The position numbers and the translations under genes were made by a program. A stretch of 64,000 nt of DNA from Siniperca chuatsi (taxonomy: Eukaryota; Chordata; Actinopteri; Centrarchiformes; Sinipercidae), in the NCBI RefSeq assembly GCF_020085105.1, contig NC_058062.1, forward strand, positions 844,001 to 908,000, read 5' to 3'. Below, in pieces: positions 39,719 through 48,991 of the stretch. The number at the start of each line of letters is the position of its first letter. Positions within the stretch are counted from its first letter, which is position 1. The notes under the pieces are model-generated. The model was not told where the DNA came from, ran no database searches, and saw only the letters and a program-made list of their open reading frames with translations.

Positions 39719-40330
39719 GGTGTCGCCGCGCCGAGCTACCTGCTAGAAAACGGAGAATCGGCCCTGGTCCGGGAGGGGAGGGGGGGAGGTTTCCAACACC
39801 GCGTCGTTCGTCGTTTTGCGCTCCGAGATCCCCCAACAAGATTCCTTTCCTGTTTGTCCTCCTCTTCGTTTTTTCGCCTCTTCTTCAGCTCCCCTGAACA
39901 GCGGAGACAGAGATGGAGGGAGGAACAGCGCGGTGTGACGCGTCTCCGCCTTCTGCTGCTGCTTCCTCTGAGCTGCTTGTTATCCGCGCGGTGACGGCGC
40001 GTTCAATCCCTCCTCTGCGGTTTCTTCTGGTTTTAAATCGCGCCTCTCCGCCGCTCTGGCTCAGGCTGGCCCCCCTTCGGTCCGCGGCTTTCTCCTCTTC
40101 CTCCTCGGTGCGGTCGCAGTGTGGCCCCGCAGCGCGCAAAGCAGCAGCAGCAGCAGCCCGGCAGGAAAACCGACAGAGAGAGAGAGAGGGGGAGGAGGGG
40201 GAGGAGGGGGGAGGGGGGAGGAGGGGGGAGGAGTGTGGTACTGATGCTGCAGAAAAAGAGAGAGGAGGGAGGGAGGAGAGGGGGGGCGATGCGGAGGGGA
40301 TGGAGAGCCAGCGCGCAGGCGTCAACTCCC
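39719..40330 (-). promoter_or_regulatory. stx1b: probable stx1b 5' UTR and core promoter
   Basis: Directly upstream of the stx1b start codon: GC-rich, without an obvious TATA box, with GC-box-like and polypurine/polypyrimidine stretches. The transcription start cannot be fixed from sequence alone. A (CAG)5 run lies at about 40,141-40,156. Confidence 0.5.
40186..40290 (+). repeat. G-run tract with G-quadruplex potential
   Basis: The plus strand has many runs of five or six G separated by AGGA (GGGGGAGGAGGGGGAGGAGG and similar), enough for several overlapping G-quadruplexes. It sits on the template strand of stx1b, some 0.5 kb upstream of the start codon. Confidence 0.7.
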
Positions 40331-40841
40331 TCCACCCTCCATCTCTACCTGCTGCTGCTGCCTCCCCCCCCCCCCTCCTCCCCCTCCTCCCCCCGCAGCA
40401 GCAGGGAGGTGTGTGTTTGACTCATATATGTATTTAAAAAGGAACAGCTGAACAGTCGCTGTGACTTTTCCTGCAGCTTCTTTCACAACTTCAGTTCCTT
40501 TGCACAAAATATCATCAATAAATAAATGATGATGTCTTATAATATAATATAAGATAAGACTTCATTGATCCCTGCAGGATATAAACACATTAATGCATCA
40601 ATAACTATAATCCAATAATATGATAATACATATTATTACTTTTACTCTCGGTGCTTTAAACACATTGTGATGCTGATGGATGCTTTGAAGGCAGCTCTTT
40701 GACTGAAGCTCCGGTTGCTTTCTGGATCGTTTCATTTCTAATTATTGGCTGTAATTTAAATAAAAACACTTTAAAAATGTATTAACGACGAGAGTTACGA
40801 CCATGAGAAAACACAACTGCATCAACAAATGTCGCGATACC

Positions 40842-40995
40842 GGTTTGTGTCGGACTGCAGCTGATGATGCTTTTCATTCTGGATCCATCTGCCGATTCTT
40901 TTCTCCGTCGATCCGTCGATCGATCGATCGGTTTGGAGAAACGCCGTCACGACGACCCAGAGCCCAAAGCGACGCCTTCACCGTGTCGTTTTCAG
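40842..40995 (+). repeat. dispersed repeat B, copy 1
   Basis: GGACTGCAGCTGATGATGCT, TTTTCATTCTGGATCCATCT, CCGATTCTTTTCTCCGTCGA and GACGACCCAGAGCCCAAAGC recur in the same order and orientation at 62,573-62,730. The two copies are close to identical apart from a small expansion of ATCGATCG here and an indel. Confidence 0.85.
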
Positions 40996-41570
40996 GCGTG
41001 TGCAGCGACATCAGAGCAGAAGATGATTCAATCTGGAGTTTGTGGTTTTAGAGTTGTTTTATTTTGAAATCTCTTGTGCATCCATCATTTCTTTCTCGCG
41101 TACTTCGTTTGGTATAAATAAAAACTCATAAGTCCAAAGAGAGACACAAAAACTCACAAAACCTGGACTCACCTGTTGCTTGTTCCTCTGAAGGTCGGCT
41201 CTGCTGCAGTCGGACGACGGCGGAAATTCGCGACGGGAAATGTACGCAACGTGATTTCGGTCGGTTTTAACGTTTTATGATTATTTTAGAGGTTTGTCTT
41301 TCTTTGAAGTGTTTTTCCCCTTTTTGAAACATGAACACACACACACACACACACACACCTTTATCACCTACCTCAGGTGACCTGAGCCGAGGTTCGATCC
41401 CACGGCTCCACGTCGCTGGCCGGAGTCCTTCCCCGCTGGACCGTCTTCAGTACTGATGAACACCAACAACCGGAGAGACAAAGAAGATCAGACTGAGAGG
41501 AACCTGCAGCAGATCCACCTGGAGACAAAACTGCTTGTCTCATCATTTAGAAGTAAATCCAGATCATCCT

Positions 41571-41641
41571 GTCCTGATGGTCTAGTGGTCAGGACTCCTG
41601 GTTTCCACCCAGGTGGTCTGGGTTCAAGTCCCGGTCTGGGA
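41571..41641 (+). tRNA. tRNA-Glu-like sequence (probable pseudogene), left arm
   Basis: A 71-nt cloverleaf-like sequence: D-arm with A-box TGGTCTAGTGGTC, anticodon stem CCTGG/CCAGG with loop TTTCCAC, and T-arm CTGGG-TTCAAGT-CCCGG with a good B box. Overall it follows eukaryotic tRNA-Glu, but the anticodon reads TCC (Gly) where Glu has TTC. The acceptor stem (GTCCTGA with TCTGGGA) has about two mismatches out of seven. It is more likely tRNA-derived repeat or pseudogene than a working tRNA. Confidence 0.6.
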
Positions 41642-42080
41642 GAAGCTGGTGTAGCTGCTCCTTTTTTCGTTTATTCCAAGTGAAGAAGAAAAGATTTGAA
41701 TCCACAACTTCTCTGTTACCGAACCTGATCCTGAACCAGCAGAGACCAGAACTTTCTGAGCTACGAAGATCAGACTGAAGGAGGAATCTGCAGAAATGAA
41801 CCTTCATCAACCTGCATGAAAACCTGGATCCTGGATCAGGACCGATACTGCACCAGTTGAAGCTAAAAGTGTAGTTTTTCCATGTGGACCCTGGTGGGAG
41901 CTGTCAGCGATGTTCTTGTCCCACAGGGTCCAGGGGTCTGGTTCCTGGTTCATACCCAGGTGGTCTGGGTACATTTCCTGCTGTGGGCATCGTTTGGAGC
42001 TTTGAAGTGAATCACTACAGACGGACTTTCTGGACTTTTCAGGGTTGTGAATACGATGAACTGTCGCAGCACCCCTGCGT

Positions 42081-42156
42081 TCTCTGTGGACTAGTGGTTA
42101 GTGGTCCTGCCTGTTCCCCTGAACCGCCTGGGTTCACTTCCCGCTGTAGGAAGAGA
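42081..42156 (+). tRNA. tRNA-like sequence, degenerate, left arm
   Basis: A-box-like TGGACTAGTGGTTAGTGG and B-box-like GGGTTCACTTCCC sit at tRNA spacing, with T-arm CTGGG/CCCGC. The anticodon arm (CCTGTTCCCCTGAAC) is not clean. It resembles the same tRNA-Glu family as the neighbouring module but is more decayed. Confidence 0.4.
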
Positions 42157-43041
42157 CGGTGCTGTTTTATGTTCAGAAATCCTGATTGATGGATCGTTTA
42201 AACTCACGCAGCTGACAGGAGACGCAAAGATGTTCAGCACTTGAACCGAGTTCTGCTGGTTCATACTGAACCGCTGAATCTGGAAACATGTGAGCTGTAA
42301 CACTTTCACAAGTGTTCGATGCCACAAATGTGCACGTTGAGCGCGGCGCGAGCAGGGGTGTCCAGGAGCGCCCCGTGATCCTGAACTGTGATCGACTGTA
42401 GTCCGGTCCGAGGCGGGACCTTAGTTCGTGTTTTGTTGTTGTCTTGTAGATTTAAAGTTTTGCACAATTCTGTCAATAAAATATTTTGCTCACAGTCTGT
42501 TTTATTTTTGGTGCTTCTCTTTATCCTTTAAATGAAAACTTTACAGGAATAAGAAACTGTGAGATTCTGTAAAGTTAGTGATTAAAGTAGATATGAGTAG
42601 TGAAGAAATGGTAAATTAATGCTATTCCAACGTGTGTGTGTGTGTGTGTGTGTGTGTGCGCACTTCCTGCCACCACAGTGAAAAGCTCCGGCCTCGCCGC
42701 CGGTCACCGGGCGCCGCGAGAGAGATGATTTAGAATAATTGCGTAGATTTCACAGCGTGGTCGAGTGTGTATGAAGTAAGTAAACAAAACGTTCTGACTT
42801 TGAAATGAGTCACAGCTGAATATTATTGTAAAGTTATCAGAACTCACTTTTATTGAAAAACCAGAAACGCCTGGTTTGTTGATGCAACCTAAGTTATTTT
42901 CTTTAACTGCTGATTATTAATATTGTTATTGTTGATGATTGTTGACACTTTTTGATCCAGAAGGTTATGGAAACATCTTCCAAACAGTGGTGAGCGTTGT
43001 TAAATTACAGATTTATCTCTGAGGGAAAGCTCTGTGACTCT

Positions 43042-43692
43042 GGAGGACCAAAACTGCCAAAATTACAACATAAATAAATGACTCAATAAATAAATAAGAT
43101 AAAAAATAAATGTAGGCATTAATTAATTTATAAAACGTGACATATGTGGATATTTCTCTTTTAATTTGCTTCTGTATTTATTTACCTTTGTATTAATTCC
43201 ACTATTTTTTTACTTCCCCTTTTAAAATATTTTCTCCGTAAAACTTGATCCAGATCAGAGTCGGGGCCGGCCGGCTCAGCGGTCACCGGCACGGCAGCGA
43301 AGCCCCTTTAGCCGATCTATACACTGATGTCGATCGGCCGATCGGTGAAAAGTTGACCCCATGACACGCGCACACGCAGAAATGCGTAAAGAAATGTAAA
43401 AAGAAAATATATATAAATAAATATGGAAACAAATGGGGGGAAACGCAAAGGGAAATAATACAGAAATAAATAAAAATGAATAAATTAAATGGGAAAGTGA
43501 ATAAATTTATACAAAGGTAAATAGATACAGAAGAAGAAAGAAGAATTAAAACAGAAATATCAATTCATGACACATTTTATAAATAAATGAATGCCTACAT
43601 TTTTTAAATATTATTGTTGGTGCATTTAATGGCATATTAATTTATTTAGTGAGTCATTTATTTATTTTTGATTTTGGCAGTTACGGTCCTCC
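43042..43692. mobile_element. foldback MITE-like element
   Basis: Starts GGAGGACCAAAACTGCC and ends with the inverse GGCAGTTACGGTCCTCC. Long imperfect inverted arms continue inward (AAATAAATGACTCAATAAAT against ATTTAGTGAGTCATTTATTT) for roughly 200 bp on each side of a GC-richer core that includes GATCGGCCGATCGG. No transposase frame is present; it is a non-autonomous hairpin element. Confidence 0.75.
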
Positions 43693-44252
43693 ATTTGTGA
43701 GACTCACAAACTGATGCTAACAAACGGGAGTTACCGTCGCTTTCTGTGATGTTTCTGTCGCTTAAAACATCTACACGAGGAAATAAAAAGGATGTATGTT
43801 CTTACAAAGCGGTTTAAATACAGACGTTTCTTCCCTGATAATAATTCAGACATTTCACCGTCCTGTTAAACCTGCAAGGACAGACCAGACGTGGTGAATT
43901 ATTGATGAAACAAGATCTCCGATTGCCTTCAAGATCAGTTCAAAGACCGCCAGAAAAAAAAAAAACCCTCTCTCCTCCTCGTCCCTGAGAGTCAAACATC
44001 TGTCCAGTCTGTAGAAACTGAATACAAATGACGACATTTGAGAGATCGTTTTTCCGTCTCGAGCGAAAAGATTTGGATAAAGATTTGAGAAAGGAGTGAA
44101 AAACGAGGGACAGTGAGGATGAAGAAGGGGGGATTTCCTCCGGGCGTCCAGCCAACCTGCCACAGCCTCCAGAGTTCATCTCAACCATTAAAACTCCATT
44201 TTAAAATCTCAAGGCTGTGGTTAATAGCAGCTGGCCTCATATATCACTGCTA

Positions 44253-44254
<2 letters not shown>

Positions 44255-44304
<50 letters not shown>
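44255..44304. repeat. (CA)n microsatellite
   Basis: About 25 CA units. Confidence 0.95.
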
Positions 44305-44309
<5 letters not shown>

Positions 44310-44520
44310 CTCGTATCTCCACACAGAGGCCGTCCGTCTCCAACAGGAAGTCAGGAGTGTGTTTTCAGATTAAAAGCTGTTTTTGGGGTCAGACAGGATC
44401 TCGTTGTGAGTCGGGGTCAGAGAGCAGCCTGAAGGTGTTACCTGAGTCCAGGTCCAGGTCCAGGATCAGGTCCAGTCTGGGACTTAGTGGTCTGAGCAGG
44501 TCTGGTTTTTAGTTTCAGGC

Positions 44521-44596
44521 TGAAGGACGTCGGAGGAAGGAATCGAACCTGTGACCTTCCAGTTAATGGAGTTTAACCTCACTGCTATTTTAATAC
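44521..44596 (-). tRNA. tRNA-like stretch, probably tRNA-derived SINE or pseudogene
   Basis: On the minus strand, AGCAGTGAGGTTAAACTCC (D-arm-like), CCATTAACTGG (anticodon arm-like) and GGTCACAGGTTCGATTCC (T-arm with B box) follow in tRNA order. The acceptor stem is not convincing, so this looks like a tRNA-derived remnant. Confidence 0.4.
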
Positions 44597-44601
44597 AGAC
44601 G

Positions 44602-44602
<1 letters not shown>

Positions 44603-44644
<42 letters not shown>

Positions 44645-44660
44645 TGTGCGTGTGTGTGTT
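44603..44660. repeat. (TG)n microsatellite
   Basis: About 28 TG/CG units. Confidence 0.95.
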
Positions 44661-44732
44661 AATAAGTGGAGAATAGAAAGCAAATCAGTGATGTGTGTTC
44701 ATAGTGGTGCAACAGCGATACAGTAATGTAGC

Positions 44733-44868
44733 AGCGGTGGAAGAAGTATTCAGATCATTTACTTCAGTAAAAGTACTAATACCACACTGTACAAGTAAAA
44801 GTCCTGCACTGAAAATGCTACTGAAGTAAAAGTATGTGAGTATAATCAGGAAAATGTACTTAAAGTAT
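44733..44868 (+). repeat. interspersed fish repeat, GCGGTGGAAGAAGTATTCAG type
   Basis: Contains GGTGGAAGAAGTATTCAGAT, ACAAGTAAAAGTCCTGCACT and GAAGTAAAAGTATGTGAGTA, an abundant teleost dispersed repeat. A related stretch lies at about 62,335-62,530. It ends where the right arm of the inverted duplication begins. Confidence 0.65.
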
Positions 44869-45224
44869 AAACAGACTGTGGGCAAAATATTTTATTGACA
44901 AAATTGTGCAAAACTTTAAATCTACAAGACAACAACAAAACACGAACTAAGGTCCCGCCTCGGACCGGACTACAGTCGATCACAGTTCAGGATCACGGGG
45001 GGGGGGGCGCTCCCTGGACACGCCCCTGCTCGCGCCGCGCTCAACGTGCACATTTGTGGCATCGAACACTTGTGAAAGTGTTACAGCTCACATGTTTCCA
45101 GATTCAGCGGTTCAGTATGAACCAGCAGAACTCGGTTCAAGTGCTGAACATCTTTGCGTCTCCTGTCAGCTGCGTGAGTTTAAACGATCCATCAATCAGG
45201 ATTTCTGAACATAAAACAGCACCG

Positions 45225-45299
45225 TCTCTTCCTACAGCGGGAAGTGAACCCAGGCGGTTCAGGGAGCAGCCAGGACCACTAACCACTAGTCCACAGAGA
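45225..45299 (-). tRNA. tRNA-like sequence, degenerate, right arm
   Basis: Mirror copy of the module at 42,081-42,156, with A-box-like and B-box-like words on the minus strand and a few substitutions (for example a changed anticodon-arm region GCTCCCTGAAC). Confidence 0.4.
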
Positions 45300-45738
45300 A
45301 CGCAGGGGTGCTGCGACAGTTCATCGTATTCACAACCCTGAAAAGTCCAGAAAGTCCGTCTGTAGTGATTCACTTCAAAGCTACAAACGATGCCCACAGC
45401 AGGAAATGTACCCAGACCACCTGGGTATAAACCAGGAACCAGACCCCTGGACCCTGTGGGACAAGAACATCGCTGACAGCTCCCACCAGGGTCCACATGG
45501 AAAAACTACACTTTTAGCTTCAACTGGTGCAGTATCGGTCCTGATCCAGGATCCAGGTTTTCATGCAGGTTGATGAAGGTTCATTTCTGCAGATTCCTCC
45601 TTCAGTCTGATCTTCGTAGCTCAGAAAGTTCTGGTCTCTGCTGGTTCAGGATCAGGTTCGGTAACAGAGAAGTTGTGGATTCAAATCTTTTCTTCTTCAC
45701 TTGGAATAAACGAAAAAAGGAGCAGCTACACCAGCTTC

Positions 45739-45809
45739 TCCCAGACCGGGACTTGAACCCAGACCACCTGGGTGGAAACCAGGAGTCCTGACCACTAGAC
45801 CATCAGGAC
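45739..45809 (-). tRNA. tRNA-Glu-like sequence (probable pseudogene), right arm
   Basis: Mirror copy of the module at 41,571-41,641; as far as I can align by eye the 71-nt core is identical in both arms, including anticodon loop TTTCCAC. Confidence 0.6.
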
Positions 45810-46385
45810 AGGATGATCTGGTTTTACTTGTAAATGATGAGACAAGCAGTTTTGTCTCCAGGTGGATCTCCTGCAGGTTCCTCTCAGTCTGATCTTCTTT
45901 GTCTCTCCGGTTGTTGGTGTTCATCAGTACTGAAGACGGTCCAGCGGGGAAGGACTCCGGCCAGCGACGTGGAGCCGTGGGATCGAACCTCGGCTCAGGT
46001 CACCTGAGGTAGGTGATAAAGGTGTGTGTGTGTGTGTGTGTCCATGTTTCAAAAAGGGGAAAAACACTTCAAAGAAAAATAAATCTCTAAAATAATCCTA
46101 AAACGTTAAAACCGACCGAAATCACGTTGCGTACATTTCCCGTCGCGAATTTCCGCCGTCGTCCGACTGCAACAGAGCCGACCTTCAGTGGAACAAGCAA
46201 CAGGTGAGTCCAGGTGCGTCGAGCTAGCTGGCTTGATGAAAGCCAGCTAGCGAGATGAGTTTTTGTGTCTCGCTACATTATCTCTCTTTGGACTTATGAG
46301 TTTTTATTTATACCAAACAAAGTACGTGAGAAAGAAATGATGGATGCACAAGAGATTTCAAAATAAAACAACTCTAAAACCACGA

Positions 46386-46824
46386 ACTTCCTGCACAGAC
46401 TTCCTGGTCATATTTCTAAAAGTGTCGCCTCGGGCCACTGACAACTAACATGAAACACTCAGCTAGAAACTTGTGATATCTACTTTAATTACTAACATTA
46501 CAGTATCTTACAGTTTCTTGTTTAAATATAAATTTATAGACCGACCGATCACAGCACAACCGAGTGGCACCGTGCAGATGTAATATAAAGCGTCCGTACT
46601 TTATGGGGGGGGGGGGTCAATCAGATTCAGGCCATTCCCTGGACACGCCCCTGCTGCTCCATCTTATTCGTTGCCCCACGATACCTCGCATGAATTATGG
46701 GCGTGATTTCCTGGTTATTCCTTTCACTGAACCGGCGCCTGTTAGCCGGATGTTTTAGTTTTATGCTACTTATACTTTGCAGGTGAAGATTTAAAAAACC
46801 TATAATGAGCACATAAAACACAAT
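46386..46824. other. intergenic stretch, no gene seen
   Basis: Between the inverted duplication and the Penelope-like copy. It has a G run at about 46,605-46,616 and a segment CCATTCCCTGGACACGCCCCTGCTG whose last part (CTGGACACGCCCCTGCT) also occurs in the right arm near 45,014, so it may be another scrap of the same repeat family. No coding potential is recognised. Confidence 0.5.
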
Positions 46825-46837
46825 CCATTGTTAGACA
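46825..46837. repeat. putative target-site duplication, left of Penelope-like copy 1
   Basis: CCATTGTTAGACA here and CCATTGCTAGACA at 47,786-47,798 differ at one base of 13 and bracket the element. Confidence 0.6.
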
Positions 46838-46886
46838 TCGTAGAAAAGGTTTCAGTCGTAGTCGTCTGGACACTGTTTTCAGAATC

Positions 46887-46925
46887 AAGACGTTTCGGCT
46901 CCCATCCGGAAGTCATTCTCAATTG
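46887..46925 (-). ncRNA. possible degenerate hammerhead-ribozyme-like motif, copy 1
   Basis: On the minus strand GAGAATGA is followed by a short hairpin (CTTCC-GGAT-GGGAG) and then CCGAAACGTC. This has the layout CUGAUGA / stem II / GAAAC of hammerhead ribozymes, which are known in Penelope-like elements, but the first core box is altered. It is read as a relic; activity is doubtful. Confidence 0.3.
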
Positions 46926-47226
46926 TGAAAATGGTCTGAGAACTCAGAAATTTAAGCTACTCTGTGTTGCATAAGCCCCGCCCTCAGGAAGGAGTCTACC
47001 TGAGTATCTGTTGATTAGCTAGTTTCACCTGAAACTGACCTAATTGTTTCCATGATGGCCCAGTAATCAGTAATCAGGCCTGTTGTTTTCTGGCTGCACC
47101 TCCCTCATCACTGTTAAGTTCCTGATTAGCATGTGATTGGCTTGACCACTGTGTTAACACACTGTGGTAAACTTTGGGCAAGTTGAATCTCAGACCACCA
47201 TTTCTGTTCAAAGAGGGTTTTCTTTT

Positions 47227-47723
47227 TCACAAAAATGGCTTCTTTGACTCCTCTTTCAAACCAACTCTTCTCTCTACTTGACTCTTCACCTCGCTGTCTT
47301 CAAATGTGCGGTTTGTAGCTTTTAGATCGCAAATGCACGCGCTCTGTAATCCTGAGTTAGCGTGTCGTCTGTGCTGATAAAGTCTTTCGTGAAGTGGCTG
47401 TTTGGTCTCACCTATGTACCGTTCTTTGCAGTTTTCCTCACTGCACTGAATGGAGTAAACTACATTGCTCTGTTTCTGTGTGGGCATCTTGTCCTTAGGG
47501 TGAAGAGTTTCTGTCTTAAAGTGTTGCCTGGTTTAAAGAAGACAGGAACATCGTGCTGTCTAAAGATCCTTTGTAGTTTTTCAGACAGTCCAGATACATA
47601 AGGGATGGAGATGCCGTTCCTTCTTGGTTCTGTTTCCCTTTTGTCCTGTTTTTTTAACTTTGTTGAGAGCCCAAGTAGGATAACCACAGGCTGAGAGAGC
47701 ACTCTGGACATGCCTTTCCTCAA
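47227..47723 (-). pseudogene. GIY-YIG endonuclease domain remnant of Penelope-like element
   Basis: Two overlapping frames make up the remnant. The upstream frame (47,460-47,723) carries ISIPYVSGLSEKLQRIFR and FFKPGNTLRQKL, the linker typical of Penelope-like proteins. The downstream frame (47,227-47,487) carries NVVYSIQCSEENCKERYIGE then TKQPLHERLYQHRR: the GIY-YIG core (here VYS...RYIGET) with its Arg/His-containing helix. A frameshift separates the two near 47,470-47,490. The segment after FEDSEV also follows the family. It cannot make a working protein, and the polymerase is absent. Confidence 0.85.
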
Positions 47724-47785
47724 AGGCCTTCCTCAAATCTTTTCTACGAAAGAACACTCCTGGACGAATGAGGGACTACACCGTC

Positions 47786-47798
47786 CCATTGCTAGACA
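47786..47798. repeat. putative target-site duplication, right of Penelope-like copy 1
   Basis: CCATTGCTAGACA, matching 46,825-46,837 at 12 of 13 bases. Confidence 0.6.
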
Positions 47799-48958
47799 GT
47801 AAATTAAACCACCCAACAGTTTAAAAAAAGTATAAAAGTAGGTCAGCTGCAGCCAGTGACACTATTAAAATCTTACATGTTATTGCATCGATAATAATAA
47901 TAATATTCTGTGTGAATGTCCCTCTCAGGCCTCCGTACCTCCTGATCAGACCTTCCTCCTCTTCGTCACCAGATAATCCAGCTCACAGCTTCCTCCTGAT
48001 TCACTATCGACACGTCACAGGAATCAACATGTAAATCGTCCGATGGCCGGAGGTTAATACCACGACTCAGCGCTGATTGATGAGTCAGACCTTCTCCGAC
48101 CAATCAGAACGCAGAGAGAACGAGCTGACAGTAAACCTCAAGCTGCTTTTAAAACACATCATTTTCTTTCGAACTGCAGTCGAGCTGAAACAAATCTCTT
48201 TAATCAATAAAACCATCGTCAGAAAATCAAGAAGAATTTTAATAATTGATTAAGTGCCTAAGTCCTTCACACTCTCCTTATTTGCAGCATAAACAGCGAT
48301 GGAAAAATTCGACTTTAAAAGCAGTAAGTTCTGCAAATTTGACCAAAAGGAAAAATCCTTTTTACATGTGTTTGTGTGGAAATTACCAATCAACACTCTT
48401 TAGTTATTGTGTGTGTCTTTGCTGTTATGAACTCTATTTTCTCTGTGGTGTTTTATTGCCTGTAAACTGTGTAAATGGGCCAAAAAAGAAAACTCGACGG
48501 ACTAAAACTGGTAAAATAAAGCTTTAAAAATCCAAAACTGTCCACAAACAACCAGAATATCCTTTGATAATGCTGATAAATCCTGCTTCATAACAGGAAG
48601 TGTTTTTATGCCTTCAGGATTTGTTCAGTGTAACATCATTTAATAACGTCAATAACTTGTGTGCACAAAATATTATCTTGTGTGCATAACATGTAAAAAC
48701 AAAAAGCTCGAGGGCTCCATAATTAAACAAGGGGTCGTTCTGCATAATGAGGACTTTGGATCCTTTAAGTACATTTTTCTGGTAATACTTATGAACATTT
48801 TGAATGCTGTTGTCTGTTTTAACACAACATTTAAACAACTTTTAATGAAGTATTTTTACATTGTGCTTCTGATACGTGGAATTTCAAATATGTGTTCTTC
48901 AAATATTTTTCTGCATCAGCAGTGAATAACTGACTGTTCATTGTGGTGTGTGTGTGTT

Positions 48959-48991
<33 letters not shown>

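Larger units (their letters stand above)
38560..40400. promoter_or_regulatory. stx1b: CpG-island-like region around stx1b exon 1
   Basis: G+C rises sharply against the AT-rich surroundings, with frequent CG dinucleotides (for example GCGCCGCGCCGCGCACCGCA near 38,757). Poly-C, poly-G and GGA/TCC runs are interspersed. It surrounds stx1b exon 1 as expected of a vertebrate broad promoter. The many overlapping open frames here come from lack of stop codons in GC-rich DNA. CpG observed/expected was not calculated. Confidence 0.75.
41038..42502 (+). repeat. left arm of a large inverted duplication
   Basis: About 1.46 kb whose reverse complement appears at 44,869-46,385. Matching starts at GTGGTTTTAGAGTTGTTTTA on the outside and ends at TTTTGCTCACAGTCTGTTT on the inside. 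The arm contains tRNA-like modules at 41,571-41,641 and 42,081-42,156, a third weaker one near 41,920-41,985 (CCTGGTTCATACCCAGG stem), and a (CA)n run at about 41,337-41,359. No protein is recognised. The short open frames are mirrored in the other arm only because the DNA is. Confidence 0.9.
42503..44868. other. spacer between the inverted arms
   Basis: About 2.37 kb of non-coding DNA. It holds a (TG)n run (42,632-42,658), a separate foldback element (43,042-43,692), (CA)n and (TG)n runs, a tRNA-like stretch and a common fish repeat that stops exactly where the right arm begins. No gene is recognised. Confidence 0.75.
44869..46385 (-). repeat. right arm of the large inverted duplication
   Basis: Reverse complement of 41,038-42,502, matching along its whole length with scattered substitutions. 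The main differences are an insertion of about 50 bp near 46,215-46,265 (which itself holds a small palindrome GCTAGCTGGCTT...AAGCCAGCTAGC-like) and a longer G run at about 44,998-45,007. It contains the mirrored tRNA-like modules. Confidence 0.9.
46838..47785 (-). mobile_element. Penelope-like retroelement, 5'-truncated copy 1
   Basis: Penelope-like elements encode a telomerase-related reverse transcriptase followed by a GIY-YIG endonuclease. On the minus strand this 948-bp copy begins with the end of the polymerase-to-endonuclease linker, continues through the endonuclease remnant (47,227-47,723) and a non-coding 3' region, and ends CGACTGAAACCTTTTCTACGA. It begins at the same point as copy 2 in the perforin gene (GACGGTGT then CCCTCATTCGTCCAGGAGTG). 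A near-perfect 13-bp duplication flanks it. No catalytic reverse-transcriptase motif is present. Confidence 0.8.

Noticed and set aside
47227..47487. GIY-YIG frame as a host nuclease gene (such as a SLX1-like protein)
   Set aside because: The linker upstream and the flanking duplication show it is part of a Penelope-like element; it is also frameshifted.
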